The position numbers and the translations under genes are program-made. DNA of 64,000 bases from Melampsora larici-populina 98AG31 (taxonomy: Eukaryota > Basidiomycota > Pucciniomycetes > Pucciniales > Melampsoraceae), in contig NW_006768776.1 of NCBI RefSeq assembly GCF_000204055.1, positions 1,371,168-1,435,167 on the forward strand, in the 5' to 3' direction. Below are positions 10,882 through 23,643 of this stretch, piece by piece. Under the pieces are notes generated by a model. It was not told the origin of the DNA. It made no database searches and saw only the letters and a program-made list of their open reading frames with translations. Within the stretch, counting starts at the first letter, position 1. Each line of letters starts with the position of its first letter.

Positions 10882-13735
10882 ATGCCACTCTCCCAAACCC
10901 CATCGCAAAGTAGCCTCCAGGTTCCTGGTCAGACCTCCACTAGAACACTTTGCCCACCAAGCCCTGCTCGCAAGCAGCCAGGGCTCGTTCCTACTCCGAA
11001 AGACTCACGTATCACCCTTTCTCAACAATCAACTCCTGAAAGTGAAGAAGCATCACCCAACAACCTTTCACATAGACCTGCTTCACCTCGACCCCCCGTT
11101 AGTAAAAAAGCGTCACCAGTTCCAAAAGCAAAGGGAAAGGTCAGTCTATATGTTTGGTATTGGACATTTGAATGGAGAACTAACCTAAAGTAATCTGATT
11201 ACAACTTCTAGACTCGCTCATCGACTAGCAAGCGCGCCAGGTCGCCATCAGGTACTCCATCAGGTACTCGATCAGGTAGCAACACTGAAAAGAAAAAGAA
11301 ATTGAACGTCGAGAAATCAAACGTTGAGAATTCGAAGTCAAAGACAGATGTAAGTCGCACTTTGTCTTTCTTCCATCTATTTCATCTATTTCATCTTACT
11401 TATCTTACTTATCTTGATCTTTGACCAGGTCTATGAGGTACCTGACGACGCAGACATAGATCAAGAGTTGGACGATGACATACAGTTCATCCATTCCAAC
11501 GACGAACCCGGCTATAATGAGTCTCGGACTGACGATGTGAGGGACCTGCTTACTTATTTTGAACCACCCCAAGTAAGTAATTCTTTATCTACTTTCTCTC
11601 TTCTCTTACTCTATGTTTTATTAACCATTTCATGTGGCATTCTTCTCAAGGGACGCTTGTACAAATGCAAATTTTGTCGCAAAACTTACACAGGCGACAA
11701 GACGAAAACCTCATACTTCAACTTACGGGGCCATCGCGATGGCAGTGTTTCCCGTCCTCAGTGCAAAATGCGACATAAGGCAATTGCAGAAGGCTTCGAC
11801 CTCCCTCCTTCATACAACGACAAGCAGGAATTGAGCCAAAAAAAAAACGACAAAGGTACCTTATCCGCCTTTGTCAGTGGACCTCCCTTCACGGTCGAGC
11901 TGGTCAACATGCTATTGGTCTTGTGGATCGTTCGACACGCCCTTCCTTGGGCTCGATTTGAAGACTCGGCGCTTCGAGCAGCTTTCAATTCAATCAATCG
12001 AGGTGCTGTGGTAAGATCAAGGACGTGGGAAGCACAGCAGTCTGTCATCCTTTATTCAGACTTACACAACAAAGCCATCAATACTGTCAAGGTAAGTACT
12101 TCCAATATTTTCGTTTACCTATTCTACTTCATACTTTGTATTAATATTATCCCAAATATGTATGTGACCAGATGAACAAAGGTAAAATCTGCCTTGTTCA
12201 CGACGTTTGGACGACGAAAGGGAACCGCCATGCCTTCATTGGAGCGACCGCGAATTACATCGATGAAGACTGGAACTATCAATCGACTCACCTGACCCTG
12301 AAGCTGGTTGTATGGAGGCACTTTGGTTCTCTCTTAGCGAGACCAATTGGACGATACTTGATCCGTCACGGTCTCCATGAGAAGATAAGTATCATCATCT
12401 CGCCATTTCATTTGTTGTCTATATTTCTTAGTTTCCTCTTTCTTTTCTTGTTTGCTCGGTTTTGATTGTCTTTTGCTAATTATTACTTTCTTTCATTTAC
12501 ATGTTATGCCAGACTACCAACAGTGGCGGCAACAATAGCCCAATGGCTCTTGAGCTCGAATCAATGTTTGCGAAGGCCGATAAACCGGTTACTTGGGATA
12601 GTCAGGCGTACCACATTCGGTGCTATGCCCATAAACTGAACCTCACAGTTGGGCATGGCCTGAAAGTGATCGGTCAGAAGGTAAATGTTTTGAAATCAAC
12701 AATTCCACACGGTTTGCCGCTCCCAATTCCAACTCTTGAGGTTAATAACGGCGAGGACGGGCTTGAAATGGATGAATCGGATGAGGATGAAGACAATTCA
12801 GGCTTACCTGAAAAGCCTGACGGTGTTGATGACAAGGATGAGATTCTCGATACACCTGAGGATGAAGCTTGCGAAAAGGAAAACATTGTGGCTATGGCAC
12901 TTGTGAAGGTACGTCATGTATCCTTTATTTATCTTCTTTATGCGTCTTCTTTGCCTCCTGAATGGTGATATTAACAATTGATGTCTTCTGATTATCAATG
13001 TAGGTCGATACTGTTAGTGGTCAGATTGCTAGCAGCGCTGCTAGGCGATACGATTTCAAGGCTCATGCTGCTCGGATGGGATACAAAGGCAGGATGCTCA
13101 TGCGTCCATGCAAGACCCGGTGGAATAGTCACTACCAGAGCCAAAAGGTTGCGTGTGAGGCACATGAGGTTAGCTTTCCCATTGCCTATATTCATTTGAC
13201 TAGGTTTAAAACTGACATTCTGCATGTCCAGGTCATTGACTCGATGCTTGCTGCGGATTGCAAGGCACACTTTTTCAAAGGGGTTACAATATCTCCTGCA
13301 GAATGGAATGCAGTCGAATTAGTCAACAAGGTATTAAAGGTAAGCAATATTATATTTTCTTTCACTTTTCTGTCACATACCTGGTAACTTATTAACATTT
13401 GATCAATGCTGGTAGACATTTGTAGACGCTACGGCACGCTTTGAGGGAAATGGACCGACTGGCTGTATTGTCCTAGCCGAATACCAGCGAGTCATCTCCG
13501 AGCTGAATACCCTTCAAGTGGAATCATTTGAATACTCAAGCCTTCAAAAGGCAATCGACGAGATGATCAGTTGGCTCAAGAAGTACCGCGACGAAGCGGT
13601 CAAATGCCAAAGTACTGTCTTGGCTACGATACTTAACCCTCGCCTAGAAGAATCCAAGGGGCGACAGTCAACTCCTCCTTCTGAAAATGAACCTGCTTCA
13701 AACGACATCGACAAATTCGACATATTTGGAGTTGC
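10882..13735 (+). pseudogene. hAT transposase, 5' part (exons 1-9, interrupted)
   Basis: Exons from GT-AG sites, all phase 0: 10882-11139, 11212-11349, 11429-11572, 11651-12091, 12172-about 12387, 12513-12908, 13004-13168, 13232-13339 and 13416-13735. Exon 4 has a BED-type zinc finger (YKCKFCRKTYTG then NLRGHRDG). Exon 5 carries the DDE-core start LVHDVWTTKGNRHAFIGATA, typical of hAT proteins, and exon 6 an acidic linker. Exon 9 stops at ...FDIFGVA, where the gypsy element is inserted; the frame resumes after 30304. The donor after exon 5 reads ATAAGT instead of GTAAGT, a possible G-to-A lesion. Only the insertion clearly destroys the gene. Confidence 0.88.
13731..13735. repeat. Gypsy target-site duplication, left copy (GTTGC)
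   Basis: GTTGC precedes the left LTR and recurs at 30300-30304 after the right LTR. Removing one copy plus the element restores the hAT reading frame ...GVADSGNHKGK. Confidence 0.97.
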
Positions 13736-14688
13736 TGTGAGCTACTAGCTTCTTTTAGGCTAGCAAATCACTAAAGAAAAGGTATAAACTTGTAGGGATT
13801 ATGATCTACAAGGTTTAAGGGCGGAGAAATAAGGTTCAAGCTCTATACTTGTAACAAACAAGTATAGACTGCAGTTAAAGGACCTTTAAAGAAAGGCTTT
13901 TCAGGGATTGGGGGGGGGGTTTTACTATTATTAATAGTAGAAACCGTGCACTGAATCTTCAGTGACTTACACTTAATCAATTATCTTTCTGCTAGAAATA
14001 AATTGATTAAGAACACTAATTTCTTTTATAGTGTTTTAGTACTTTACACTCTGACTAATACAGGTACTACGCAGGTTTAAAGTTTCTTGATCTGATTAAA
14101 TCCCAAATCAGATCAAGCAGCACTTAAGGACTACCTCCTTTATAGTTTGATTCCACGAATGGTAATCAACAACTATTACAAAACTGTGACTAAGACCAGT
14201 CACAGTAAATTGAGGAAATAAGAACCACAAGACAAATTAACAATCACAAATAAGATGGTAAAGTTTCACTTTACTGAAAGCTTATAATCTAGTTGGTGAT
14301 GGGGTTTTATTGTATAATAAAAGTGTTAAAGATGTAATGTGATGATGATTCTGAATTTCGCATATTCAAGGTTTTTATAGTCTGAAGTTTGAAAATCCTA
14401 TGCGCACAATTTGTGGTTCCAAGGTTAGGTTTATACTACATATTAGTATTGAGCTATCTGATTGGTTACATACCTGTTACATGTGTGTAATGTATGTAAT
14501 CTTTTAGGAAATGTAAAGTCGTGTACTCACACAGTCTTTTACATAAGTTCTACATGTGTTACATATGTTAATTCATATGTAATTTGACTCTTGAAACTGA
14601 GTCTGAGTTGTAATTATTGTTTTTTTAATGTTTTCTTATTGTTATTTGTCAGCCCTATGGTACTATGGTTCAGTACTCAGGGCTGACA
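13736..14688 (-). repeat. Gypsy 3' LTR
   Basis: 953 bp, TG...CA. It holds a G10 run near 13911 and many ACATATG/TACATG-type short palindromes near its right-hand end. It pairs with 29348-30299. Confidence 0.96.
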
Positions 14689-14699
14689 TTCCCCACCAT
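14689..14699 (-). promoter_or_regulatory. Gypsy polypurine tract
   Basis: On the minus strand ATGGTGGGGAA abuts the 3' LTR, the expected position of the plus-strand primer tract. Confidence 0.75.
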
Positions 14700-14764
14700 T
14701 AGAAGAGATCATACACCTTTATCAGTTTTATGATCTCGTTTTGATGCTCTGTATGCTCTTAGAG

Positions 14765-17259
14765 TCACTTTACCATTGGGCACTTTTTCTGCTGGTAACC
14801 AGTCATCTGAATCAGCTCCTTGATTTTTGTATCTGACCAGATATAATATAACATCTTTGTGTCTTTATTCTGAACTCTTTTCTCTCGTAGTATCTTAAGG
14901 AACTTCTCTTCTGCTTCTGGAGTAAATTTAGGTATAACTGTTTTACTCGTTGGATGAAATTCATTTCCTTCAGGACAGTTATACTTTTTCACAAGGGACA
15001 CTGGAAATACAGGATGTTTTCTTTCCATGTCTCCTGTCAGTATGAGTTCTACTGCATTTGGTCCTACTAGTTTAGATATAACAAATGGACCAACAAAGAG
15101 ATCTCGTAATTTCTTAGATCCTTCCATGTTAGTGAAGTTTGTTGTTGACAACAAAACTTGGTCTCCCACTTTGAAGTTTGGCTCACGATGTGTCTTGTCC
15201 CATCTTTCTTTATTATATTCTTCTGCTTCGCTAATGCAATTTGCAGCAAATGTCCTTGCTTTACTGATCATGGAAGCAAAAGATAAAGATGTAGGATGGA
15301 TTTCAACATCTCGTGTCTTAAATTTGTCCTTTGGCAGTCTTGGACAATAACCCCTTTCAATTTCAAAAGGCGATTTTTTTGTAGTACTATGAACACTGCT
15401 GTTGTAGGCTATTTCTAAAGCAGGTAACAAACTTACCCAATCATGAGTATAGCCATCCTTGTCTTTGAATTCCAGCCCAAAAGCACAGTATCTTCTTACT
15501 AAATCTTCCAATGTACCAATGTTCCTTTCACTCAAACCATCAGTTTGAGGGTGGTAGGCTGTAGAGAAAGCTAACTTAGTCCCCATCAGTTGAAAAAGAC
15601 TTTTCCAGAATTCTGACGTGAATTTTGGGTCTCTATCACTGATAATTACTCTTGGTAATCCTACGTCTGATATCAATCTTTCCCAAAAAAGCAATGCAAT
15701 ATCCATTGCTGAAGATTCTTTATAGCATGGTAAAAATCTTGTTCGCCTGGAAAAACTGTCTACCACCACTAGACAAGCATTATTATTATCACTGCCTCCT
15801 GGTGGTAGGCCTGTAACAAAGTCCATATTGATTATCTGCCATGGGTAGGTTGGTGCTTCAATTTGCTGAAGAAGTCCATACCTCTTACCCGTAGCTTTGT
15901 TGGCTTTTTGACATCTATCACAGCTTGCTACATATTCCTCAGTGTCTAGTTTCCACCTTATCCACCATGCTGTAGTATGAATTCTTTCAAGAGTTCTGTC
16001 CGTTGACAAGTGACCGGATAGAAATTCATCATGACATACCTTCAGTATCTGCTCTTTATGCATCTTTGAGACTAAAATTACAGCTGATGTATGTTTTTCT
16101 CTAAAGTATAACAACCCTGATTGCAATGATATTTTACCCTCTGCATAATAATTTCTCCATGGTGATTCTAAAGTGGTTGCCAGGCTCAAGTCTACCTTGT
16201 CTTTTGACAGAAGTCTGACAAGTTTTAGCGTATTGGGATCTGACTTGTAACTTTCTTTGATTTCTGTAAAGAACTCGTCACTTAATTCAGAAAGGCTGAT
16301 ACCCATTACTGGTATATCAATCTCTGCATCCTCAGGATCCCATGCTGGGTTGCTGCTGTCATTTGGCAGTGCCATTTGACTTAGACCATCTGCATTGTTA
16401 TGCATTTTACCTGGTCTATGCGTTATTGTCATATAAGGTCTGTATTCTTGAATGGCTAACATCCATCTCAACATGTGTCTGTTGGGTGTTTTGATGTTCA
16501 TGAGTGATCTCACTCCTGTACAATCCGTAATGACTTCAAAGTAAACTCCGTCTAGATAATAGTGCAATTTTTCTAGCGCCCATACCAGAGCTAAAGCTTC
16601 TAGTTGAGGTGAACCGTACCTAGTTTCACTGTCTTTCAGTTGTCTAGAAATGAAGACTATTGGTCCTTCTCTGGATTTTCCATCAATAATCTGGATTTGA
16701 TGTAATGCAGCACCTAAACATTCAAAAGAAGCATCTACATATAGTTTGAAAGGTTTAGTAAAGTCTGGTTGTAACAGAACCAGTGCTTCTGTTATCATCT
16801 TTCTAATCTTACCCCAGGCTTCCAATCTTTGCTTTGTCATTTCAAAGGAAACTCTGTTTGATGTCAATTTGTAAAGGCAGTTTGCAATTTTCCCATAATC
16901 TTCTAGAAAATTTCTATAATAAATTGCAAACCCAAGAAAGCATTGCATCTCTTTAATATTTTTAGGTGGAGGTTTATTTAGTACCGCAGAAGTCTTATTT
17001 TGATTGACTGCTATCCATAATCCTGACACCAAATGGCCTAATGCTTTCACTTCATTGAATCCAAAATTTGGCTTCTTTAGAGAAATTGTCATTCCCATGG
17101 CTTTAATTTTCTTCAAGACTATTTCTAAACATCTAACATGTTCCTCATAGTTATCATGAAAAATGATTATATCATCTATGAAAATTTTGAGCCATCCTTC
17201 TCTCAATTCTTTGCTGAATTCTGTATCCATCATCCGTTGGAAAAATGTGGGTGCATTTT
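14765..17259 (-). pseudogene. Gypsy pol, RT C-terminal half, RNase H and integrase
   Basis: Minus-strand ORF beginning after the copia insertion at ...NAPTFFQRMMDTEF. RT active site FIDDIIIF. The RNase H part includes YVDASFECLGA and ends ITHRPGKMHNNADGLSQ. Integrase has the zinc motif (H and H in HDEFLSGHLS, CDRCQKA), then catalytic NMDF, SDRDPKF and the E of GLSERNIGTLED. The C-terminal part (FKVGDQVLLST, FVGPFVISKLVG) is the GPY/F-like and chromodomain-side region. This half is free of stops and looks intact to its own stop; it is separated from the first half only by the copia element. The first ~50 residues of the open frame upstream of 17259 are LTR sequence, not gypsy protein. Confidence 0.93.
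17255..17259. repeat. Copia target-site duplication, left copy (ATTTT)
   Basis: ATTTT here and at 23644-23648. Joining the flanks with one copy restores the gypsy RT motif MPFGIKNAP exactly. Confidence 0.95.
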
Positions 17260-18151
17260 TGTTGAAAACTACAATCGACGAGAAGAGAAAACAGTAGTGT
17301 AATCGAATCACTACACAAGAATGGAAGCGACATTCCGCAGACCAGAAAAGACAAACAGCAAGCTTCATTATCAGACAAGCTACATTATTAGACAAGATAC
17401 AAGATCATCACTAACATTGCCCCAACCACATTTCATTTCAATTTTTCCTTTCATATATACTATTGTGTGTTTCGAGTACTTCTCTTTTCCCCATCTTTGG
17501 GAAGAGAAGTACGTACATTTTCATCTTTCTCACTAAAAATGAATGACAAGTTCGATTAACATTTGTAATTGATACGTTTCTATTCCTACTCTTTATCTTT
17601 CAGAACTCGTATCTCTTGCGCTAGTCCAAAGATCAGTTATCAAGCTTGAGATAACTTTAACTAACAAAATCTAACTTGTTATTCTGAACCTGATTATAGG
17701 TACTTATTATTATATCTCTATTTCTTTCTTAACTCTATCTAACTATTTGTTCGATGTTATAGGTCAGAAGACCTCACTTAGATTTCTTGTTGGTTGTGTA
17801 GCGTGCTTATCAAAGCCACTGTGCTTTTCATTAGGTGAATAAAATTTATAATCTTTGGGAAGAGAAAACTCGTGTCTCTTGCGCTAGTCCAAAGATCAGT
17901 TATCAAGCTTGAGATAACTTTAACTAACAAAATCTAACTTGTTATTCTGAACCTGATTATAGGTCAGAAGACCTCACTTAGATTTCTTGTTGGTTGTGTA
18001 GCGTGCTTATCAAAGCCACTGTGCTTTTCATTAGGTCAGAAGACCTCACTTAGATTTCTTGTCGGTTGTGTAGCGTGCTTATCAAAGCCACTGTGCTTTT
18101 CATTAGCCTTTATATCCCTTACCCGTGATTCAAGACTCTTAGACATTCATA
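17260..18151 (+). repeat. Copia 5' LTR
   Basis: 892 bp. Contains a 72-bp unit starting GGTCAGAAGACCTCACTTAG once near 17762, and then as two tandem copies near 17964-18107, with a partly duplicated segment (GCGCTAGTCCAAAGATCAG) upstream of each. Confidence 0.95.
17964..18107 (+). repeat. Tandem 72-bp units in copia 5' LTR (two copies)
   Basis: Two tandem units; the 3' LTR has three. Each unit starts with the small inverted repeat GGTC-AGAA-GACC. Confidence 0.85.
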
Positions 18152-18163
18152 TGGTAGCGGGAG
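18152..18163 (+). promoter_or_regulatory. Copia primer-binding site, initiator-Met tRNA type
   Basis: TGGTAGCGGGAG directly follows the LTR. TGGTAGCG is the known start of initiator-methionine tRNA primer sites in Ty1/copia elements; match to this organism's tRNA is inferred. Confidence 0.75.
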
Positions 18164-18188
18164 TATTGTATACGATCCAAACCATCGA

Positions 18189-19889
18189 ATGAGTCTTAAT
18201 CCGGATAAATTCTTCGCTCAAACAACCAGCCCCATCCCACCATCTGAACATTCAGACGACGCCGGAGATATCATATCTGTCAACATACAATCATCACTTA
18301 AACCTCCGTCACAAAGTACACTATCTGTTCCTCCAAACCCAATCATGTCCACTTCCATACCTCCACCGGTCGAGATGAGCTCCCAACAGCAAGCTATGAT
18401 TTTGAATCAATCACTCGACAGATCTATCAAGAAGCTAACGGACGAAACCTATATGCTATGGGCTTCCTTCATACGATCCAGATTGAAATCAATGTTCTTA
18501 GCTGATTACTTAAGTTCAGATTCTATCAAACTTGAGAATAGTCAATTTGACGACGAAGTTAGCAGAGCATGCATCACTAACTGGATGCTAAACAACATGG
18601 ACGATATTAACAGAGCCAGATTTGAACCAAAAATCACGATCTACAGGGAAGATGGACCTGACACCGAAAATCTACCTGCCAAGCTGTGGAAAGCTGTTAA
18701 TAAACACCACTCAGGAATATCAGAGGAACTTCGACTGCTATTAGAACGTGCTTTAAATCTCATTGTTCAATCTTCAAACACTCCTCTTCTAACTCACATC
18801 AAAAACTTTCAAACCACCGTGACGAAGTACAAGACCTCAGGAGGAACTAAGAGTGACGAAGACTTAGGCCGAAAATTGCTCATATCTTTAAACAACAGCT
18901 ACTTTCAAGACGCCAAAGAAATCGCCATAGCCGGAATCAAAGACTATGATTTAGTAGTAGCGGATGCGGTGGCAATGCTCACCAAGAACCCTATTGCTCC
19001 TAGACACACCACTGTTGTCAACCACACTGCTGAGGCAAGTTTCGCATCTAACTCCTACCCTCGAAACAAAAATCCCAACAGATGTACGAAGAAAAAATGC
19101 ACCGGCATCAATCACAACCCTGACATGTGCTTTAAAAAACCTGGGAACAAACATCTTCAGCGTGAATGGATCGAACAACGGGTAAAACTAGGCCAATGGA
19201 ACGGAGATCCGCCTAAAGACTTGTCTCAGTCATCTTCAGCGGCTCCGATCTTCAAGAGTGAACCAACCATCGAGGAACTTGAGAATGCCTTCAATTCCAT
19301 GAATCCATCCGCCAGTCACGTATCTGTCCAATTGCTGTCAACCGCCAGCAATCACAACAACTCCAATACGGTAGAAGTTTTAATTGATACCGCGGCATCA
19401 CACCATATGTTTAAGGACAAACATCTCTTCATCAACTACGTCGACTTGAGAAACAGTAACGACTCACTTAGTTTAGCAGGTGGAAAGTCAACACTCCATA
19501 TCCATGGAAAGGGCGAAGTCCATTTCTTGGGGCCTGATGGTCATCCTTTCGAATTGAAAGATTGTTTACACATCCCGGATTTAAAGAGAAGCCTCATCGG
19601 TGGAACAATTCTACTTAAACAAGATTTTATCACCAAGAAGGACAACAATCGCTTCTTAATACTCAAAGACGACAAGTGCGCTTTTACCGGGACTTTAAAC
19701 GATAACATCAATCTACTTCGATCCTCGGTGAGAATAATTCACGTCAAGTCACAACCCGAAGCAAACCTTATCAGTGCAAACGCTGATGAACGTATCCTTG
19801 ATTTGCATCGCCGTCTAGGTCACCCCAACGCCCGATATATGAAAACTATGGTGTTACACAACAGTCTTAAGGGTTTAAACATCACTTGA
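18189..19889 (+). pseudogene. Copia gag, protease and integrase zinc domain
   Basis: 566 residues from ATG 18189. The gag part has a Cys/His knuckle-like segment (CTKKKCTGINHNPDMC) rather than a canonical CX2CX4HX4C. Protease active site VLIDTAASHHMF. Integrase zinc-domain start LDLHRRLGHPNARYM, giving the two histidines. A stop (TGA, 19887-19889) falls before the two cysteines. In an intact copia element one ORF would continue to RNase H. Confidence 0.92.
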
Positions 19890-19990
19890 TTCTCCATTCT
19901 TCTCTCAATGATATTCCCAGCCTAGGTCATGTTCCGACCAGGGAACCTATTTAATTCTGGCAGTGTCATGTCCGTAGCTTATCCCTACTA
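19890..19990 (+). other. Broken segment of the copia integrase zinc domain
   Basis: All frames carry stops between 19890 and about 19980. The frame of the downstream ORF resumes at ENVHLDLSG (19991), the normal lead-in to the integrase core, so a short stretch here has suffered one or more frameshifts and stops. Confidence 0.75.
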
Positions 19991-22648
19991 GAGAACGTTC
20001 ATCTTGATCTGAGCGGCATCATACGTACAAGCGCTGTGGACGGAAGTCTCTATTTCATGCTATTCACGGATGACTTCTCGCGATACAGACATGTAGTGGG
20101 ATTGAATGCCAAATCGGCTGATGTTGTGTTTACAAAAATCAAGCAATACATCACTTTGGTTGAGCGGCAGTGCAATGCAAAACTCAAAATGTTCACCCTT
20201 GATAACGGGTATGAATTCATCAATGATCTCCTAGTTCCGTATTGTAAGGACATAGGTATCTATCTGAGGACAACGGCCACTTACACCCCTGAAGAAAATG
20301 GTGTCGCAGAACGTTCTAATCGGACAATCACCGAACCTGCTCGAGCAATCATGCTCGAGGCAAACCTTCCTACCAGGTTCTGGATATACGCCATCAAGGC
20401 TTCTGTTTACCTAAAGAACCGCACTATCTCTTCTTCTCTGCCTATAGGTAAAACCCCATTCGAGCTATGGAATGGTAGGCAACCGGACATCAGTCACGTC
20501 AGACCTATTGGTTGCCTATGCTATGTGCTTATACGCAAGGCAATCAGAGGAGGAAAGTTCCAACCAGTCTCTCGGCAGGCCATACTCTTAGGTCACACAG
20601 AACACAATCTAAACTACGAAGTATTTATACTCGAATCCAACACTATCGTCACATCTCATGACGTGCTGTTTAGGGACAGAGTATTTCCTCTAAAAAAGTT
20701 GAAACCTTTTGATATCTCCCAATTATCCTTCAATAGGGATGAAAACCCCCAAATTTCGGATCCTTCCATTGATGATCCTCCTCCTGGAGACATCGACGAC
20801 GACGTCCTATATCCTGGTGGTGAAGGAATGCACCAGGACAATGAGTTAGACATCATCGAACCCATCTTAGAAGAACCGCCCTTAGACCCAGCAGTTCAAC
20901 CCACCCCTCAAGACATCCCTCGCCGCTCCTCTCGAGAACGCTTCCCTGTTCAGCGATATCAACCATCTGCAAGCTTCGCGTACTGGGATGACGAGGGAGC
21001 TTTCATCGACTTACACGATCCTTTCCCTTGCGCCTTTGCTGTTGGCTCAATGGTAAGGTTAATTAATGAACCGCATAATTTCAAATCCGCTATGAAAACA
21101 TCAGATCAAGAAAAGTGGAAGTCCGCCTGCGACAAAGAAATCCAGAACATGAAAGACCGCCAAGTGTGGCATCTAGTGCCTCGCCCCGCCGATCGCCCTG
21201 TTGTGGGAAGTCGTTGGCATTTTAAGGTCAAGCTTCACCCTGACGGCACTATCAACAAGTACAAAGCTCGTTTCGTAGCCAAAGGTTATACTCAAACGTA
21301 TGGCATTGATTACACCGACACTTTTGCACCAACCGGAAAACCATCTTCCTTCCGGGTCCTCGTTGCTTTCGCCACCTACTACGGCTATGAAATACATTCT
21401 ATGGACGCCATCGCGGCTTTCTTAAACAGTAAGTTGAAAGAGAAAATTTACATGGAACAGCCGGAGGGGTATGAAGAAGGAAATGAAGACGAAGACCTCG
21501 TATGTGATGTTGACCAGGCTTTATATGGCTTAAAACAATCTGCCAGAGACTGGAATGACGACTTTAAGAAAAGATGCATCAAAGCAGGTTTCAAGCAGTC
21601 TGAGGCGGATGAATGCGTATATATCAGAAGACGGTTACAAGATGTCTGTCTTTTCTATCTTCATGTTGACAATCTAGCAATCACCGGTAACAAAATCAAG
21701 GAATTCAAAGAAGAAATCAGCACCTTCTGGCCTATGGAAGATCAAGGACTATCAACATGTGTGGTGGGAATTCAACTAGTCCGCGCTGGCCCTAATCACT
21801 ATATCATTGGCCAGGAGGCCATGACACGTTCACTTCTCGAACGTTTCGGGATGACAGACTGCAAGACTGCATCTACTCCATTCCCAGGAGGAACCAAACT
21901 AACAAAATCTACTGATGACGAGGCCCGATCCTTCAGCTTACTTAACCTCCCTTATAACAGTGGTGTGGGAAGCCTTATGTACTTGTCTCAATGCACCAGA
22001 CCAGACATTACTTATGCTGTTGGGTGTCTATCTCAACATCTCAACAAACCATCCCTACGTCACTGGGAAGCTTTCAAGCATGTCTTACGCTATTTGTCGG
22101 GCACAATCAACCATTGCATCCATTACAAGAACACATCCTCCACTACTATCTCTAGCAATAATGGTTACACTCTACCAGAGCACTTCGCCGATGCCGATTG
22201 GGCAGGCGACAAAAGCACACGACGCTCTACTACGGGATACGTTTTCTTACTCTGTGGTGGCGCTGTAACCTGGAGAAGTCGATTGCAGCAAACTGTTGCA
22301 AAATCTTCAACCGAGGCTGAGTACCGTGCCGCTAATGAAGCGGGCGATGAAATGATTTGGCTCGCTAGGTTCATGAAATCGGTAGGACTTCCTCAAGCTA
22401 CGCCATACCTCTTAAACTGTGACAGCCTTAGCGCTATCGACCTGTCCAAAGACGCGGTGCTTCATGGCCGAACAAAAGCTATAGAAATCCATTTTCACTG
22501 GTTACGAGAACAAGTCAACGCGGGCATAATCAAGTTAACACACTGCAAGACGGAAGATATGATAGCCGACATCCTAACCAAGCCCTTGCACCCTGGCCCT
22601 TTCAACGACTTTAGGGAGCGTATTGGCTTAAAGCGTGTAGATGAATAG
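19991..22648 (+). pseudogene. Copia integrase core, reverse transcriptase and RNase H
   Basis: Long plus-strand frame to the stop at 22646. Integrase D in FTDDFSRY, D in FTLDNGYEF, E in PEENGVAERSNRTI. RT starts near VWHLVPRPADRPVVGSRW, and its active-site box reads FYLHVDNLAITG where YVDD is usual, so the second catalytic aspartate is N. RNase H block ADADWAGDKSTRRSTTGYVF and SSTEAEYRA. Ends LKRVDE. Separated from gag-protease by the broken segment 19890-19990, so no single polyprotein can be made without repair or recoding. Confidence 0.93.
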
Positions 22649-22670
22649 GGGTCTTTTAATTGTGTCGATT

Positions 22671-22679
22671 GAAGGGGGG
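22671..22679 (+). promoter_or_regulatory. Copia polypurine tract
   Basis: GAAGGGGGG abuts the 3' LTR start at 22680. Confidence 0.85.
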
Positions 22680-23643
22680 TGTTGAAAACTCCAATCGACG
22701 AGAAGAGAAAACAGTAGTGTAATCAAATTACTACACAAGAATGGAAGCGACATTCCGCAGACCAGAAAAGACAAACAGCAAGCTTCATTATCAGACAAGC
22801 TTCATTATTAGACAAGATACAAGATCATCACTAACATTGCCCCAACCACATTTCATTTCAATTTTTCCTTTCATATATACTATTGTGTGTTTCGAGTACT
22901 TCTCTTTTCCCCATCTTTGGGAAGAGAAGTACGTACATTTTCATCTTTCTCACTAAAAATGAATGACAAGTTCGATTAACATTTGTAATTGATACGTTTC
23001 TATTCCTACTCTTTATCTTTCAGAACTCGTATCTCTTGCGCTAGTCCAAAGATCAGTTATCAAGCTTGAGATAACTTTAACTAACAAAATCTAACTTGTT
23101 ATTCTGAACCTGATTATAGGTACTTATTATTATATCTCTATTTCTTTCTTAACTCTATCTAACTATTTGTTCGATGTTATAGGTCAGAAGACCTCACTTA
23201 GATTTCTTGTTGGTTGTGTAGCGTGCTTATCAAAGCCACTGTGCTTTTCATTAGGTGAATAAAATTTATAATCTTTGGGAAGAGAAAACTCGTGTCTCTT
23301 GCGCTAGTCCAAAGATCAGTTATCAAGCTTGAGATAACTTTAACTAACAAAATCTAACTTGTTATTCTGAACCTGATTATAGGTCAGAAGACCTCACTTA
23401 GATTTCTTGTTGGTTGTGTAGCGTGCTTATCAAAGCCACTGTGCTTTTCATTAGGTCAGAAGACCTCACTTAGATTTCTTGTCAGTTGTGTAGCGTGCTT
23501 ATCAAAGCCACTGTGCTTTTCATTAGGTCAGAAGACCTCACTTAGATTTCTTGTCAGTTGTGTAGCGTGCTTATCAAAGCCACTGTGCTTTTCATTAGCC
23601 TTTATATCCCTTACCCGTGATTCAAGACTCTTAGACATTCATA
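22680..23643 (+). repeat. Copia 3' LTR
   Basis: 964 bp, exactly 72 bp longer than the 5' LTR because it has three rather than two tandem 72-bp units (about 23382-23597). Confidence 0.95.

Larger units (their letters stand above)
17260..23643 (+). mobile_element. Ty1/copia LTR retrotransposon nested in gypsy pol
   Basis: LTRs of 892 bp (left) and 964 bp (right) start TGTTGAAAAC and end CATTCATA. The order on the plus strand is gag, protease, integrase, RT, RNase H, the copia order. The 5-bp duplication ATTTT flanks it. LTRs differ by about five substitutions plus one 72-bp repeat unit, so it is younger than or similar in age to its gypsy host. A primer site and a polypurine tract are in place. 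The polyprotein is interrupted between the integrase zinc domain and the catalytic core. Confidence 0.97.

Noticed and set aside
17260..17395. N-terminal extension of the gypsy pol frame (MSNNVACLIMKLAV...)
   Set aside because: These residues are translated copia LTR; true gypsy protein begins at NAPTFFQRMM.
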